Below are positions 28,905-44,067 of a DNA stretch of 64,000 nt, in pieces; the first letter of the stretch is position 1; the number at the start of each line of letters is the position of its first letter. The translations under genes and the position numbers were made by a program. Below the pieces are notes generated by a model. That model was not told the origin of the DNA. It saw nothing but the letters and a program-made list of their open reading frames with translations, and did not search any database. The stretch comes from Candidatus Pantoea floridensis. GTDB taxonomy: Bacteria > Pseudomonadota > Gammaproteobacteria > Enterobacterales > Enterobacteriaceae. The stretch spans positions 1,612,001 through 1,676,000 of the forward strand of contig NZ_OCMY01000001.1 in the NCBI RefSeq assembly GCF_900215435.1, written 5' to 3'.

Positions 28905-30089
28905 TTAAGCGATAACTTCAGCAACAACGCCCGCGCCTACGGTACGGCCGCCTTCGCGGATTGCGAAACGCAGACCCTGGTCCATCGCGATTGGGTGGAT
29001 CAGCTCAACGGTCATTTTCACGTTGTCGCCAGGCATTACCATCTCAACGCCTTCTGGCAGCTCAACGTTACCGGTCACGTCAGTAGTACGGAAGTAGAAC
29101 TGTGGACGGTAGCCTTTGAAGAACGGAGTATGACGGCCGCCTTCGTCTTTAGACAGTACGTATACTTCTGATACGAACTTGGTATGTGGCTTGATTGAAC
29201 CCGGCTTAGCCAGAACCTGGCCACGCTGGATGTCTTCACGCTTGATACCGCGCAGCAGAACACCACAGTTCTCGCCTGCTTGACCCTGGTCCAGCAGTTT
29301 GCGGAACATTTCAACGCCGGTACAGGTCGACTTAACAGTCGGCTTGATACCAACGATTTCAACTTCATCGCCCACTTTAACGATACCGCGCTCTACACGA
29401 CCGGTAACAACGGTACCACGGCCAGAGATTGAGAATACGTCTTCGATTGGCAGCAGGAATGGCATGTCGATAGCACGAACTGGATCCGGGATGTAAGTAT
29501 CCAGGTGACCAGCCAGCTCAGTGATCTTAGCTTCCCACTCAGCGTTGCCTTCCAGCGCTTTCAGTGCTGAACCGCGAACGATTGGAGTGTCGTCGCCTGG
29601 GAAATCGTACTGTGACAGCAGGTCACGGACTTCCATTTCAACCAGTTCCAGCAGCTCTTCGTCATCAACCATGTCGCACTTGTTCAGGAACACGATGATG
29701 TAAGGAACGCCAACCTGACGACCCAGCAGGATGTGCTCACGAGTCTGCGGCATTGGGCCGTCAGTCGCAGCAACAACCAGGATTGCGCCGTCCATCTGCG
29801 CAGCGCCGGTGATCATGTTTTTCACATAGTCGGCGTGGCCTGGGCAGTCAACGTGTGCATAGTGGCGAGACGGGGTTTCATACTCAACGTGTGCCGTGTT
29901 GATGGTGATACCACGTGCTTTTTCTTCAGGAGTGCTGTCGATCTGGTCGAACGCACGCGCCTGGCCGCCGTTGGTTTTAGCCAGAACGGTAGTGATTGCA
30001 GCAGTCAGGGTGGTTTTACCGTGGTCGACGTGACCGATGGTGCCCACGTTTACGTGCAGTTTGTTGCGTTGAAATTGCTCTTTAGCCAT
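28905..30089 (-). CDS. tufB: elongation factor Tu (394 aa)
   Basis: GTPase that delivers aminoacyl-tRNA to the ribosome. The GTP-binding motifs are intact: [17 protein letters not shown] and NKCD. The effector region [20 protein letters not shown] and the C-terminal domains of standard length follow. The location behind thrU-tyrU-glyT-thrT marks this as the tufB copy; a tufA copy near fusA would be expected elsewhere. The protein starts [10 protein letters not shown] with a GAGGGA-type site. Confidence 0.98.
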   Translation of the reverse strand: MAKEQFQRNKLHVNVGTIGHVDHGKTTLTAAITTVLAKTNGGQARAFDQIDSTPEEKARGITINTAHVEYETPSRHYAHVDCPGHADYVKNMITGAAQMDGAILVVAATDGPMPQTREHILLGRQVGVPYIIVFLNKCDMVDDEELLELVEMEVRDLLSQYDFPGDDTPIVRGSALKALEGNAEWEAKITELAGHLDTYIPDPVRAIDMPFLLPIEDVFSISGRGTVVTGRVERGIVKVGDEVEIVGIKPTVKSTCTGVEMFRKLLDQGQAGENCGVLLRGIKREDIQRGQVLAKPGSIKPHTKFVSEVYVLSKDEGGRHTPFFKGYRPQFYFRTTDVTGNVELPEGVEMVMPGDNVKMTVELIHPIAMDQGLRFAIREGGRTVGAGVVAEVIA

Positions 30090-30196
30090 CGCTAGTCCCT
30101 CTAAGACACGGATATATCGAAGATATCGTCATATCAACCAGGCAATGCCTGACTGTTTGGTTTACAGAGAGAGAATCAGGAGAGAGATAAAGGAAG

Positions 30197-30272
30197 TGGT
30201 GCTGATACCCAGAGTCGAACTGGGGACCTCACCCTTACCAAGGGTGCGCTCTACCAACTGAGCCATATCAGC
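30197..30272 (-). tRNA. thrT: tRNA-Thr (GGU)
   Basis: 76 nt with encoded CCA. Acceptor GCTGATA, anticodon loop TTGGTAA and T-arm CCCAGTTCGACTCTGGG all match E. coli thrT. It is the last tRNA of the operon, 107 bases before tufB. Confidence 0.97.
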
Positions 30273-30277
30273 ACATC

Positions 30278-30352
<75 letters not shown>

Positions 30353-30543
30353 ATCCTGGAACTCGGCTACCTGTTCTTTCTGTAGCTTATGAATAATAAA
30401 AGAAGACCTTCTATTATTCGGCCAGTCAGCATTTCTGACCGACTTTGATTGCGCTAATGCACAATCTGAAATTCGAAGGTGAGAGATGAAAAACTCACCC
30501 ATCAGATAAGGGCCTTATCTGATGCCCAACCAAGAGGTTGAGA

Positions 30544-30628
<85 letters not shown>

Positions 30629-30635
30629 TACTTGA

Positions 30636-30711
<76 letters not shown>

Positions 30712-30725
30712 ATCAAGTGGAGCGC

Positions 30726-30754
30726 ATTCTAGGAAGACCCGAAGAAGGATGCAA
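30726..30754 (-). promoter_or_regulatory. promoter of the tRNA-tufB operon
   Basis: The minus strand reads TTGCAT (30749-30754), 17 bp, TAGAAT (30726-30731), followed by a GCGC discriminator typical of stringently controlled stable-RNA promoters. A long A/T tract sits directly upstream (30756-30775), placed like an UP element. Confidence 0.85.
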
Positions 30755-31480
30755 CAAAAAAATTGCCAAATTCGTTCTATCGCTTACTATTTGTGCAAAT
30801 CATCTCAATTCAGTCATCATATGCAGAAAAAACATTCAATGTGCGTGCATTTTTGCATCGCATTAATGAATCGCTTTTTGCTTAGCCTCTTCTTTTCTTA
30901 TGCAGACTTCTGGGTTCCTCCCTGCCCGATATCGTACAAATGGTGATTTTTTTTATAAAAAAGCCGCAAAAAATCTTTTGTCAGTGGACCATTTTTTTAT
31001 TTATCTACATTAACCAGTAAAATGAGAGGAAGAGGAGCTGAGGGATTTCACTGCCAGGCATATCGTATAGGGCCAGGATTAATGCAAAGGCTGGAGCGTG
31101 AGGCGTAGAGCTGTCCATCCCGCTTGCTATATGTTGAGGTTATCGCTGTGGTTGTACGGCTCTATTATGCGAAAGAGAGCAACCCATTCGTTTTGCGCTA
31201 ATGATTTACAATGTCCCTGTAAGTTACTCATAGCGTTTGCACAACACCTCAGCAGAAAATGTAGTGGCAAGCTACTGAGCGACAAGAAAAATGCGGACAC
31301 GGTTGCGAAAGCGTGCTTATGTTTGTCATTTTACTTCTTTTTAAACTCACACTGGTGTTACCCTCCTGCCCATTGTTCTCGTTAATTACCCCTGTGACGT
31401 GCAATTGAGTTTGATACATCGTTGTATGCTCGATGCTACAAGATGTTGATACATCAAAATTTGCACTCAAACGCATGCTT
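30755..31480. other. AT-rich non-coding region between the thrU promoter and coaA
   Basis: About 725 bases without a convincing gene: the open frames here are short, lack ribosome-binding sites and match no family I know. The stretch 30930-31020 is very AT-rich with long T and A runs. TTGATACATC occurs twice, at 31411-31420 and 31446-31455, just upstream of coaA. It must contain the coaA promoter. It could be a decayed gene or a binding region for AT-preferring nucleoid proteins; neither can be shown from the sequence alone. Confidence 0.6.
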
Positions 31481-32431
31481 ATGAGTAAAAAAACGACACC
31501 TCTAACTACGCCCTATTTACAGTTCAATCGTCAGCAATGGGCAGCGCTACGCGACTCGGTGCCAATGACGCTGGCCGAAGGTGAAATTGAACGTTTACGT
31601 GGCATAAACGAAGATCTTTCATTAGAAGAAGTAGCCGAGATCTATCTTCCACTCTCACGCCTGCTTAATTTCTATATCAGCTCAAATTTGAGACGCCAGG
31701 CGGTGCTTGAGCAGTTTCTTGGTACCAATGGTCAAAAAATTCCCTATATCATCAGTATTGCTGGCAGTGTTGCCGTTGGTAAAAGCACCACGGCTCGTGT
31801 GCTACAAGCATTACTTAGCCGCTGGCCAGAACACCGCAAGGTTGAGCTGATCACTACCGATGGTTTCTTGCATCCTAATGCCGTGCTTAAAGAGCGCGGT
31901 TTGATGAAGAAAAAAGGATTCCCGCAATCCTATGATATGCATCGTCTGGTAAATTTCGTTTCCGACTTAAAATCCGGCGCAAGCCAGGTGACAGCACCGG
32001 TTTATTCACATCTTATTTATGATGTTATCCCGGACGGAGACAAAGTCGTACAACAGCCCGATATCCTTATTCTTGAAGGATTGAATGTTTTACAAAGCGG
32101 CATGGATTATCCTCACGATCCTCACCATGTATTTGTCTCAGATTTCGTGGATTTTTCTATTTATGTTGACGCACCTGAGTCGTTACTCGAAAGTTGGTAT
32201 GTAAACCGATTTTTGAAATTCCGTGAGGGAGCGTTTAGCGATCCTGACTCTTATTTCCATCACTATTCTCAATTGCCAGAAGAGGATGCGCTCAATATCG
32301 CACGCGGGCTCTGGAAAGAGATTAACTGGCTTAATCTTAAGGAAAATATCCTCCCGACTCGTGAACGCGCTAGTCTTATTATGACTAAATCAGCAGATCA
32401 CGCAGTACAAAGTCTTCGGTTAAGAAAATAG
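31481..32431 (+). CDS. coaA: type I pantothenate kinase CoaA (316 aa)
   Basis: Phosphorylates pantothenate, the first and feedback-controlled step of CoA synthesis. P-loop GSVAVGKST at 95-103. The conserved blocks [20 protein letters not shown] and the C-terminal [13 protein letters not shown] are present; length equals E. coli (316). I chose ATG 31481 ([15 protein letters not shown]); two upstream ATGs (31433, 31475) are in frame but give non-family residues. The DNA is markedly AT-rich (about 38% GC at 32101-32160) although the protein is highly conserved. Confidence 0.96.
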   Translation: MSKKTTPLTTPYLQFNRQQWAALRDSVPMTLAEGEIERLRGINEDLSLEEVAEIYLPLSRLLNFYISSNLRRQAVLEQFLGTNGQKIPYIISIAGSVAVGKSTTARVLQALLSRWPEHRKVELITTDGFLHPNAVLKERGLMKKKGFPQSYDMHRLVNFVSDLKSGASQVTAPVYSHLIYDVIPDGDKVVQQPDILILEGLNVLQSGMDYPHDPHHVFVSDFVDFSIYVDAPESLLESWYVNRFLKFREGAFSDPDSYFHHYSQLPEEDALNIARGLWKEINWLNLKENILPTRERASLIMTKSADHAVQSLRLRK

Positions 32432-32440
32432 AGATTTTTG

Positions 32441-32472
32441 CTAAAACGCCCAAAAAGTAATGGGCGTTTTAG
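32441..32472. terminator. bidirectional terminator between coaA and birA
   Basis: CTAAAACGCCC (32441-32451) pairs with GGGCGTTTTAG (32462-32472). The A/T-rich flanks serve both convergent transcripts. Confidence 0.88.
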
Positions 32473-32487
32473 CCTTAACTGGTGAAA

Positions 32488-33450
32488 TTAATTACCAGGC
32501 CTAAGAGAAATCTCTCCTCCCACCCACGATTTAATTTCACCACCCTGCTCTAGTAATAAGCCCCCCTGGTTATCGATTCCACGTGCAATACCATGTACCT
32601 CACGCTCGCCAATCAGTAGCTTCACAGAACGATTAATAAAGTTATCAAGGGCTTCCCAGCGCGTAACAAAAGGTGCTAAACCATCACGCTCAAAAATTGG
32701 TAGCGCTTCGCGCAGGCTGTTGAGTAATTTCGCGGCCAGTTCATTGCGATCAATCTCGATTCCCGCTTCCTGCAAATTGATCCAGCCCTGATTAATTTCC
32801 GCTGCCCCTTCTGAGCGCATTAGCAAATTAATACCGGCACCTATAACGATCTGCGCAGCATCACCGGTTTTACCCGTTAACTCAACCAAAATACCCGCGA
32901 GTTTACGATCATTAAGATAAAGATCATTTGGCCATTTAACGCGTATATCAGGCGCACCTAACGACTGAATGACTTCAGCCATGACAATACCAATAACTAA
33001 ACTCAACCCCATTGCCGCTGCTGGCCCCTGCTCAAGGCGCCAATACATTGACATATAGAGGTTGGTACCAAATGGAGAGAACCATTTCCGGCCGCGGCGT
33101 CCTCGTCCTGCTTGTTGATATTCGGCAATGCATGCATAGCCTGAAGGGAGCTGGTTCATGCGTTCCAGCAAATATTGGTTGGTAGAATCAATAACAGGAA
33201 TAACTGCCAGATCGGGTTGATGCAAATGTGACAAAATGACTTCTTCATCTAATAACTGCATAGCTGCTGGCAGGCTATAACCTTTTCCCGTCACCGTATA
33301 CACATCTAAACCCCAGCTTTTCAGGGTTTGAATATGCTTATTAATAGCAGCCCGGCTCATCCCAAGCGCTTCACCGAGTTGTTCACCAGAGTGAAATTCA
33401 CCATCAGCCAAAAGTGCCACTAACTTTAACGGCACGCTATTATCTTTCAT
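32488..33450 (-). CDS. birA: biotin-protein ligase / biotin operon repressor BirA (320 aa)
   Basis: Makes biotinyl-5'-AMP, biotinylates AccB, and as the holo-form represses bio genes. The N-terminal winged helix ([20 protein letters not shown], residues 21-40) means it retains the repressor function. The catalytic loop GRGRRGR lies at 115-121, and [19 protein letters not shown] carries the active-site lysine. 320 residues, close to 321 in E. coli. Its ATG overlaps the murB stop by four bases (ATGA). The gene is AT-rich compared with the window as a whole. Confidence 0.97.
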   Translation of the reverse strand: MKDNSVPLKLVALLADGEFHSGEQLGEALGMSRAAINKHIQTLKSWGLDVYTVTGKGYSLPAAMQLLDEEVILSHLHQPDLAVIPVIDSTNQYLLERMNQLPSGYACIAEYQQAGRGRRGRKWFSPFGTNLYMSMYWRLEQGPAAAMGLSLVIGIVMAEVIQSLGAPDIRVKWPNDLYLNDRKLAGILVELTGKTGDAAQIVIGAGINLLMRSEGAAEINQGWINLQEAGIEIDRNELAAKLLNSLREALPIFERDGLAPFVTRWEALDNFINRSVKLLIGEREVHGIARGIDNQGGLLLEQGGEIKSWVGGEISLRPGN

Positions 33451-34484
33451 GAGATTACCTCAACGGCGTTACGTTCGCCTCGAGCACCGATAAAGCGCAC
33501 CTCTGGCTCCAGCCAAACATCGAATTTTTCACCGACTCTATTTCGGACCTGATGCGCCAAGCTTACAATATCTTGCGGCGTGGCGTGATTTTCATTAATC
33601 AGCACTAATGCCTGCTGACGATGAACTGCCGCACCGCCGACCCGATACCCTTTAAGGCCACATTGATCGATTAGCCAGCCAGCGGCTAATTTTACGTCAC
33701 CACTGGCTTGTGGATAATATGGGATAGTTGGCCACTCTTTAATTAATGCCGCCGCCTGCTCGTCCGAAATGAGGGGGTTCTTGAAGAAACTACCGACATT
33801 GCCTGTGATATGTGGGTCAGGCAGTTTGCTTTGTCGCATATGGCAAACAGCATTAAATACATCCCAGGCACAGGCGGTTGCTGGATTCAGCTTTACCAGA
33901 TCGCCATAGCTCAGAACTGGCTGCCACTGTTTTAGCAGTCGTAATCCAACTGCAACAATGACATAGTCACTCTTCATCTCATGCTTGAAAATGCTGTCAC
34001 GGTAACCAAACTGGCACTCCTCACGGTACAAACGGATAATTTTCTGCGTCGGTAAATGCAAGGCTTCTACATAGTGGCAGATATCCTTAAATTCGACGCC
34101 ATAAGCGCCAATATTTTGAATGGGTGCTGACCCCGCCATACCAGGGATCAGCGCCAGGTTTTCTAAACCGGTAATCCCTTTCTTTAACGTCTGCTCAACT
34201 AAACTATGCCAGTTTTCACCGGCGCCGACATGCAAATGCCATGCTTCATCCTGCTCTTCAATAGCAATACCTTTGATAGCGTTAATCACAACAGTACCGC
34301 TAAAATCCTCTAGAAAGAGTACGTTGCTTCCTTCACCCAATACAATAAAGGGCAAGTTGGAATGCTGGCTATTTTTCCAGGCTAAGCTTATGGCATCAGA
34401 ATTATCGGCGACGATCAGCGTTTGTGCGCTGATTGCAAGATCTAGGGTGTTGAAAGCTTGTAGGGATGTATAGGGGCTGGACAT
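33447..34484 (-). CDS. murB: UDP-N-acetylenolpyruvoylglucosamine reductase MurB (345 aa)
   Basis: FAD enzyme that reduces the enolpyruvyl group to UDP-MurNAc with NADPH in peptidoglycan precursor synthesis. FAD-binding residues appear in [19 protein letters not shown] and GIPG-like [23 protein letters not shown]. The catalytic serine is in NVGSFFKNP and the glutamate in the C-terminal LEPEVRFIG. This is the type I form with the Tyr loop (FGYRDSIFK). Length near the 342 of E. coli. It follows the rRNA operon terminator, so it needs its own promoter in 34485-34586; I could not define one. Confidence 0.97.
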   Translation of the reverse strand: MSSPYTSLQAFNTLDLAISAQTLIVADNSDAISLAWKNSQHSNLPFIVLGEGSNVLFLEDFSGTVVINAIKGIAIEEQDEAWHLHVGAGENWHSLVEQTLKKGITGLENLALIPGMAGSAPIQNIGAYGVEFKDICHYVEALHLPTQKIIRLYREECQFGYRDSIFKHEMKSDYVIVAVGLRLLKQWQPVLSYGDLVKLNPATACAWDVFNAVCHMRQSKLPDPHITGNVGSFFKNPLISDEQAAALIKEWPTIPYYPQASGDVKLAAGWLIDQCGLKGYRVGGAAVHRQQALVLINENHATPQDIVSLAHQVRNRVGEKFDVWLEPEVRFIGARGERNAVEVIS

Positions 34485-34587
34485 TTCACGGCCTTAACTG
34501 GTTTATCTGGCCGTAGTTTACCTGATCGATATGTTCCGAGGTTGATGTTTTCTTAGTTTCCGTTGGGAAAGTAACATCTACAGACGT

Positions 34588-34617
34588 AAAAAAGCCCCGA
34601 ACTTCCGTTCGGGGCTT
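34588..34617 (-). terminator. rRNA operon terminator (T1-like)
   Basis: On minus, AGCCCCGAAC pairs with GTTCGGGGCT around a short loop, followed by six Ts. It lies 14 bp after the 5S gene. Confidence 0.92.
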
Positions 34618-34630
34618 CTTCACCTAATTG

Positions 34631-34750
34631 ATGCCTGGCAGTTCCCTACTCTCGCATGGGGAGGCCCCACACTACCATCGGCGCTACGGCGTTTCACTTC
34701 TGAGTTCGGCATGGGGTCAGGTGGGACCACCGCGCTAAAGCCGCCAGGCA
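34631..34750 (-). rRNA. rrf: 5S ribosomal RNA (120 nt)
   Basis: The minus strand begins TGCCTGGCGGC and ends AACTGCCAGGCAT, with the conserved internal CCACCTGACCCCATGCCGA. Nearly identical to E. coli 5S. Only one 5S is present in this operon. Confidence 0.97.
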
Positions 34751-34850
34751 AATTCTGTTTCGTTCACGAAGCCCTGTCAGGCACCGCAAACCAATCCATA
34801 AACAAGCTGAAAATCTCTGGTCTCTCTCACCAAAACGCCTCTGGCGTTGT

Positions 34851-37757
<2,907 letters not shown>

Positions 37758-37886
37758 TCACAACCCACAGGCGTTTTGCAACGCTGCAGACTGCAAGCAT
37801 TTGAGAGACTCGAACATGTTGTTATTCATTTCTTATTACGGAGAAATGAACCAACACGTCGTTTCAATTTTCAGCTTGTTCCGGAT

Positions 37887-37897
37887 TGTTAAAGAGC
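37887..37897 (-). promoter_or_regulatory. boxA in the second 16S-23S spacer
   Basis: Same GCTCTTTAACA element as at 1143-1153, between tRNA-Glu and 23S. Confidence 0.8.
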
Positions 37898-37971
37898 AGT
37901 ATCTCAAACATGACGGTTACGTCAGTTTTGAGATACGTCGTGGAGACACCTTTCACCTGTCACCAAGCAAG

Positions 37972-38046
37972 TGGCGTCCCCTAGGGGATTCGAACCCCTG
38001 TTGCCGCCGTGAAAGGGCGGAGTCCTAACCGCTAGACGAAGGGGAC
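37972..38046 (-). tRNA. gltT: tRNA-Glu (UUC), 75-nt isodecoder
   Basis: Complete cloverleaf with encoded CCA and the same acceptor, anticodon loop and T-arm as the copy at 1228-1303. The D-loop is one base shorter (AGCGGTT rather than AGAGGCCT), position 26 is T instead of A, and the variable region begins C instead of T. It is therefore a distinct isodecoder. The symbol follows the rrnB/murB context. Confidence 0.94.
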
Positions 38047-38135
38047 ACGGTAGTGTCACGACTTCGCAGCCGTCTTGCTCATTACTTTTCTATCAGACAA
38101 TCTGTGTGAGCACTGCGCGGGAAGGTATCTTCAGG

Positions 38136-39676
<1,541 letters not shown>

Positions 39677-39830
39677 AAGTTTGATTTGCTGCAACACGTG
39701 CAGCGATGCTCATCTGTAAAACGTCATAATGAATTTCATTATGTGTTCACTCGTGAGGCTTTGATATTTTTTTGCGTCCAAAGACGCTGATATCAATCCT
39801 GCGAGTGCCCACACAGATTGTCTGATAAAT

Positions 39831-39841
39831 TGTTAAAGAGC
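39831..39841 (-). promoter_or_regulatory. boxA in the second rrn leader
   Basis: Minus strand GCTCTTTAACA, same position relative to 16S as in the first operon. Confidence 0.8.
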
Positions 39842-39881
39842 GTTGCGAACAGCGGGTTAACCGCCTGTCGCGAGGTGGCGT

Positions 39882-39909
39882 ATATTACGCTTTCCCTCTT
39901 CAGAGTCAA
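39882..39909 (-). promoter_or_regulatory. second rRNA operon promoter P2
   Basis: TTGACT (39904-39909), 16 bp, TAATAT (39882-39887), identical to the first operon's P2. Confidence 0.85.
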
Positions 39910-40002
39910 ACACTTTTTTCAGCGCTTTCATCCGGCGGGATGAATTTCTTCACTCCCTGCTGAGCCGCCTGCGTTGCCGCTTTGCCGTCTCAGTGGTGGC
40001 GC

Positions 40003-40030
40003 ATTATAGGGAGTTATTCGGAGCTGACAA
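40003..40030 (-). promoter_or_regulatory. second rRNA operon promoter P1 with UP-like tract
   Basis: TTGTCA (40025-40030), 16 bp, TATAAT (40003-40008), GC-rich discriminator: the classic rrn P1 form. An A/T tract (about 40033-40056) sits directly upstream like an UP element and abuts the 3' end of hemG. Confidence 0.9.
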
Positions 40031-40085
40031 GGGTTTATTGCAAAAAAATGATCTTCCGGCCTAAATTTCGCCACAACGCGCTATT

Positions 40086-40622
40086 TCACAACGATTTGCC
40101 TGGTAAGTGCGCAAAATCCTGGGCAAAAAGCGTCACTTTGTTCCAATCGGTATAGTCCACTTCTTTTGACGTATCAGTTTCGCCGCCGGTCATGCGCATA
40201 ATCAATTGGATCATAATACGATCAAACCAGCGGTAACGCGGATAACGTAGCGCGCCAGCAAATACCGCACAGCATTCTGGTTGCCACGGCGACTTTTCCA
40301 GGAACTTGCGCGTATAGGCATTGGTTTCTGGCGTGCACTTATCTGCTTTTCGCGCTGTCAGGTTGACGCTAAAGAAACCATTCACGCGCTGCTGCAACTG
40401 CAACTGATGTTGTGTGACAAATTTCATCAGTGCAGGATTAAAATGGCCATAGCGAATCGATGCACCAATCAGCACGCGATCGTACTGCGTCCAATCAACC
40501 CTCTGCGCCTGCAGCAAATCGATGACGTCGCACAGCTGCTGCGGCGCTAACGTCTGTGCAATACGCGCGGCAATCTCACGGGTTTGCCCATCTCGGCTGG
40601 AATAAAGAATCAACGCTTTCAT
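40086..40622 (-). CDS. hemG: menaquinone-dependent protoporphyrinogen IX dehydrogenase HemG (178 aa)
   Basis: Oxidises protoporphyrinogen IX to protoporphyrin IX, feeding electrons to quinone. A flavodoxin-like protein: the FMN phosphate loop is [11 protein letters not shown] (8-18), followed by [11 protein letters not shown]. The long-chain insertion characteristic of HemG ([24 protein letters not shown]) is present. 178 residues, close to 181 in E. coli. It lies 17 bp after trkH and directly precedes the rrn P1 region. Confidence 0.95.
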   Translation of the reverse strand: MKALILYSSRDGQTREIAARIAQTLAPQQLCDVIDLLQAQRVDWTQYDRVLIGASIRYGHFNPALMKFVTQHQLQLQQRVNGFFSVNLTARKADKCTPETNAYTRKFLEKSPWQPECCAVFAGALRYPRYRWFDRIMIQLIMRMTGGETDTSKEVDYTDWNKVTLFAQDFAHLPGKSL

Positions 40623-40639
40623 TACTCAATCCTATTTTT

Positions 40640-42091
40640 TCATTCACGCCAGAAAGTCGGCGTAAACAGCACCAGCAACGTGAACACTTCGAGGCGTCCA
40701 AACAGCATGGTCAAAATCAAAATCCACTTCGCAACATCATTCATCGAAGTGAAGTTATCAGCCACAACACCCAACCCCGGCCCAAGATTATTCAAGGTTG
40801 CAGCCACCGCAGCAAACGCAGAGAAATCATCCACGCCAGTCGCGATAATAGCCAGCATGCTCACCAGGAACACCAGAGCATATGCCGAGAAGAATCCCCA
40901 AACGGCTTCGAGGATACGTTCTGGCAGCGCACGATTACCCAGCTTAATGGTGTAAACCGCATTCGGGTGCACCAGCCGTTTCAGCTCACGCGACCCCTGC
41001 TTAAACAGCAACAGTATACGAATCACCTTCAAACCACCGCCGGTAGACCCCGCCATGCCGCCGATAAACGCCGAGCACAGTAGCAGCACAGGCAGGAACA
41101 GCGGCCAGCGTGCGATGCTGTCAGTTGTAAAGCCAGCGGTCGTCGCCATTGATACCACCTGGAAAAACGCCTGATTAAGCGTTTGCCAACCGCTGGAATA
41201 GACATTGTGGAACCACAGCACCACCGTACAGATCAGCACCAACGTCAGCTGAACGCCAATAAACATACGGAATTCGGGATCGCGCCAGTAAACTTTGAGA
41301 TTACGGCCACTTAATAGCGAGAAATGCAGGCCGTAATTACAGCCCGATATCAGCAAAAACACCGCGACGATAGTGTTAATGGTTGGGCTATTAAAGTAGC
41401 CGATGCTGGCATCATGCGTGGAGAAGCCACCAATGGCGATAGTTGAGAAACTATGGCCGATGGCATCAAACAGCGGCATGCCTGCCAGCCACAGCGCCAC
41501 CGCGCACGCCACGGTGAGCAACACATAGATTAACCAAAGGGTTTTAGCCGTTTCCGCAATACGCGGGCGCATCTTGTTATCTTTTAGCGGACCCGGCATC
41601 TCGGCCCGGTAAAGCTGCATGCCCCCCACGCCCAGAATCGGCAAAATCGCCACCGCCAGCACAATGATTCCCATCCCGCCGAGCCACTGCAGCATCTGAC
41701 GATAAAACAGAATTGCTTTTGGCAGCGTATCGAGGCCCACCAGCGTGGTGGCACCGGTGGTCGTGAGTCCAGAGAAGGATTCAAAGAATGCATCGGTAAT
41801 CGAAAGATGCGGTTGTTCGGCGAAGATAAAGGGCATGGCACCCACGCTACCCAGCACGGTCCAGAACAGCACCACGATAAGGAAGCCTTCACGCGGCTTG
41901 AGTTCAGTTTTTTGTTTGCGATTCGGCCACCACAGCAGCGAACCAATCACAATCGCCATCATAAAGGTTTGGCTGAACGCGCGCCCTGCACCGTCACGAT
42001 AAATTAAAGCAACGAGGCCCGGTAAGATCATGGTCACCGAGAACAGAATCACCAGCAGGCCCACAATGCGGGTAATGGCACGAAAATGCAT
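40640..42091 (-). CDS. trkH: Trk system potassium uptake protein TrkH (483 aa)
   Basis: Inner-membrane K+ channel subunit that works with TrkA. Many hydrophobic segments and the four pore-loop repeats with filter glycines can be seen, for example SFSGLTTTGATTLVGLD, SFSTIAIGGFSTHDASIGYF, VVSMATTAGFTTDS and ATLNNLGPGLGVV. The length of 483 is that of E. coli TrkH. It is downstream of yigZ by 27 bp and upstream of hemG, the same order as in E. coli. Confidence 0.97.
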   Translation of the reverse strand: MHFRAITRIVGLLVILFSVTMILPGLVALIYRDGAGRAFSQTFMMAIVIGSLLWWPNRKQKTELKPREGFLIVVLFWTVLGSVGAMPFIFAEQPHLSITDAFFESFSGLTTTGATTLVGLDTLPKAILFYRQMLQWLGGMGIIVLAVAILPILGVGGMQLYRAEMPGPLKDNKMRPRIAETAKTLWLIYVLLTVACAVALWLAGMPLFDAIGHSFSTIAIGGFSTHDASIGYFNSPTINTIVAVFLLISGCNYGLHFSLLSGRNLKVYWRDPEFRMFIGVQLTLVLICTVVLWFHNVYSSGWQTLNQAFFQVVSMATTAGFTTDSIARWPLFLPVLLLCSAFIGGMAGSTGGGLKVIRILLLFKQGSRELKRLVHPNAVYTIKLGNRALPERILEAVWGFFSAYALVFLVSMLAIIATGVDDFSAFAAVAATLNNLGPGLGVVADNFTSMNDVAKWILILTMLFGRLEVFTLLVLFTPTFWRE

Positions 42092-42118
42092 TCAGCCGTT
42101 TCCTTTAAACAGATGCTT

Positions 42119-42736
42119 TTAGTTTGTCAGCGGGATGAGCGTCAGCGCGCCCCGGCTGTAATCAGAGAGGTTTTGGCGAAAGCCATCAATCTGCCCATGC
42201 GGCAGTGCCAAACGTAGCGCAATACGATCCTGATAATGGCTCTCTTCGATAATGCCGTCAAAACGCTGCAGCAAGCGCTCGATGTCGCTGAGTTGGGCAT
42301 AATCACAGTGCAGGGTAAAGGACTCCATCGGCACTTTACGCTGGCGTACTAGCTGCTTCAGCCCTTGCTGCACTCCGCCGCCATAGGCTTTTACCAGGCC
42401 ACCGGTACCAAGCATAATGCCGCCGTAATAGCGCACCACCACTGCGGTAATCTCGCCCACACCGCTGCCCATCAGCTGTGCCAGCATCGGTTTCCCTGCG
42501 GTGCCAGACGGCTCACCGTCATCGGAGAACCCCAACTGTTGCGAATCATCTGGCGCACCGGCCACCCACGCCCAGCAGTGATGCCGCGCGGTGGGATGTT
42601 CCTGCTTCACCTGCTGCACAAACGCGCGCGCCGCTTCCACGCCCGCAGTATGCGCCAGCAAAGTGATGAAGCGACTTTTCTTAATGGTTTCCTCGCTGAG
42701 ACTCACGGCCTCAGCGGGAATGTCATAAGCATCCAT
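42119..42736 (-). CDS. yigZ: IMPACT family protein YigZ (205 aa)
   Basis: Protein of the UPF0029/IMPACT family, related to the eukaryotic GCN2 inhibitor IMPACT; its bacterial role is unsettled. The N-terminal block (KKSRFITLLAHTAGVEAARAFVQ) and the signature GDDGEPSGTAGKP-like SDDGEPSGTAGKPMLAQLM with VVRYYGGIMLGTGGLVKAYGGG are clear. The C-terminal ferredoxin-like domain is complete. The start overlaps the pepQ stop by one base (TGATG). Confidence 0.95.
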   Translation of the reverse strand: MDAYDIPAEAVSLSEETIKKSRFITLLAHTAGVEAARAFVQQVKQEHPTARHHCWAWVAGAPDDSQQLGFSDDGEPSGTAGKPMLAQLMGSGVGEITAVVVRYYGGIMLGTGGLVKAYGGGVQQGLKQLVRQRKVPMESFTLHCDYAQLSDIERLLQRFDGIIEESHYQDRIALRLALPHGQIDGFRQNLSDYSRGALTLIPLTN

Positions 42737-44067
42737 CAGGCAAGGTGCAGATCGCGCGTCATATTTTCAATACGATTGGCGTGAACCACCACGTTATCCT
42801 CGATACGAATACCGCCGTACGGTTTCAATGCATCGATTGCTGCCCAGTCAAAGTATTGGCTGAACTTGCCGCCGCGCAGCTTCGCCAGCAGCGAATCGAT
42901 AATATAGAAGCCGGGTTCAATAGTCAGCACCATGCCAGGTTCCAGCACGCGCGTGCAGCGCAGGTAAGGATAGTGTGAGGGTGCAGCGAGATGCGTGCCG
43001 CTGTCGTCCTGCATAAAGCCAGCAACATCGTGCACCTGCAGGCCCAGCGGATGTCCCAGACCGTGCGGCATAAACGGACCGGTTAAATCTTCTGCCACCA
43101 GCGTCTCTTCGGTCAGGCCTTTCACCAGCTCAAACTTCAGCAGCAGACGCGCAATGCGCTGATGCATTTGTAGATGATAATCGGTATAGCGCACACCTGC
43201 TTTCAACGTGGCGATCAGCGCCAGTTCTTCCTTGTTCATCGCGGCGATCATATCGGCATAACGCGATTTACTCTGCGCCGCATAGCTGCGCGTCAGATCG
43301 GCGGCATAACCGAGATATTCCGCACCGGCGTCAATCAGAAAGCTATGGCGTTTCGCGGGCGGCTGGTGATCCAGTTTGGTGTAATGCAGCACAGCAGCAT
43401 GTTCATTGAGCGCGACGATATTGCCGTAAGGCACATCGGTATCGCGATGACCGGTAGCCGTCAGATAGGCGATGTTGATATCGAACTCGCTCATACCCGA
43501 TTCGAATGCCTCTTTGGCTGCGCGATGGCCCGCCACCGCCAGCTTCTGCGCCTCTCGCATACACGCCAGTTCGTAATCTGTTTTGATGCTGCGATGGTAA
43601 TGCAGGAAGTCGATCACACCTTTAGGATTCACCTGCTCGCTATTAATGCCGAGCTGCGCAGCGCGAGACGGTACCGGACCGATATACGCCACGTTATCGC
43701 GCTGAGCAGGCAACAGCTGCGCAATGTCATCAGCGTTCTTCAAGCCGATTACGTCAACATCGTTGGTCCAAAAGCTATTCGGCAGCGGCTCAACGTTGTG
43801 CCAGTAATCCACCGGTGAATAAAACCACAGTTTCGGTTTATTCACGCCATCAATCCATAACCAGCAGTTTGGCACCTGCGTCACCGGCACCCATGCTTTA
43901 AACTGGGGATTCACCTTAAACGGATAGTCATGATCGTCGAGAAAAACGGTCAGCAGCTCGCCGGAATGAATCAGCATGGCATCAAGCTTAAAGCGAGCCA
44001 GCACCTGTTGCGCCCGCTTCTGCAGCGTATCGATGTGCGCGTGATACAGGGTTTTCAGTGAATCCAT
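42736..44067 (-). CDS. pepQ: Xaa-Pro dipeptidase PepQ (443 aa)
   Basis: Cleaves dipeptides with C-terminal proline; two-metal pita-bread fold. The five metal ligands are recognisable: two Asp in [20 protein letters not shown], His in [14 protein letters not shown], Glu in LTIEPGFY and Glu in YGGIRIEDN. The open frame extends 66 codons upstream into the fadB promoter, but the family start is ATG 44067 ([13 protein letters not shown]), giving 443 residues, exactly as in E. coli. Divergent from fadB. Confidence 0.97.
   Translation of the reverse strand: MDSLKTLYHAHIDTLQKRAQQVLARFKLDAMLIHSGELLTVFLDDHDYPFKVNPQFKAWVPVTQVPNCWLWIDGVNKPKLWFYSPVDYWHNVEPLPNSFWTNDVDVIGLKNADDIAQLLPAQRDNVAYIGPVPSRAAQLGINSEQVNPKGVIDFLHYHRSIKTDYELACMREAQKLAVAGHRAAKEAFESGMSEFDINIAYLTATGHRDTDVPYGNIVALNEHAAVLHYTKLDHQPPAKRHSFLIDAGAEYLGYAADLTRSYAAQSKSRYADMIAAMNKEELALIATLKAGVRYTDYHLQMHQRIARLLLKFELVKGLTEETLVAEDLTGPFMPHGLGHPLGLQVHDVAGFMQDDSGTHLAAPSHYPYLRCTRVLEPGMVLTIEPGFYIIDSLLAKLRGGKFSQYFDWAAIDALKPYGGIRIEDNVVVHANRIENMTRDLHLA

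Noticed and set aside
30749..31476. Short frames between thrU and coaA (for example 30749-30946 and 31098-31385)
   Set aside because: No ribosome-binding sites, no recognisable domains and composition like that of the surrounding AT-rich non-coding DNA.
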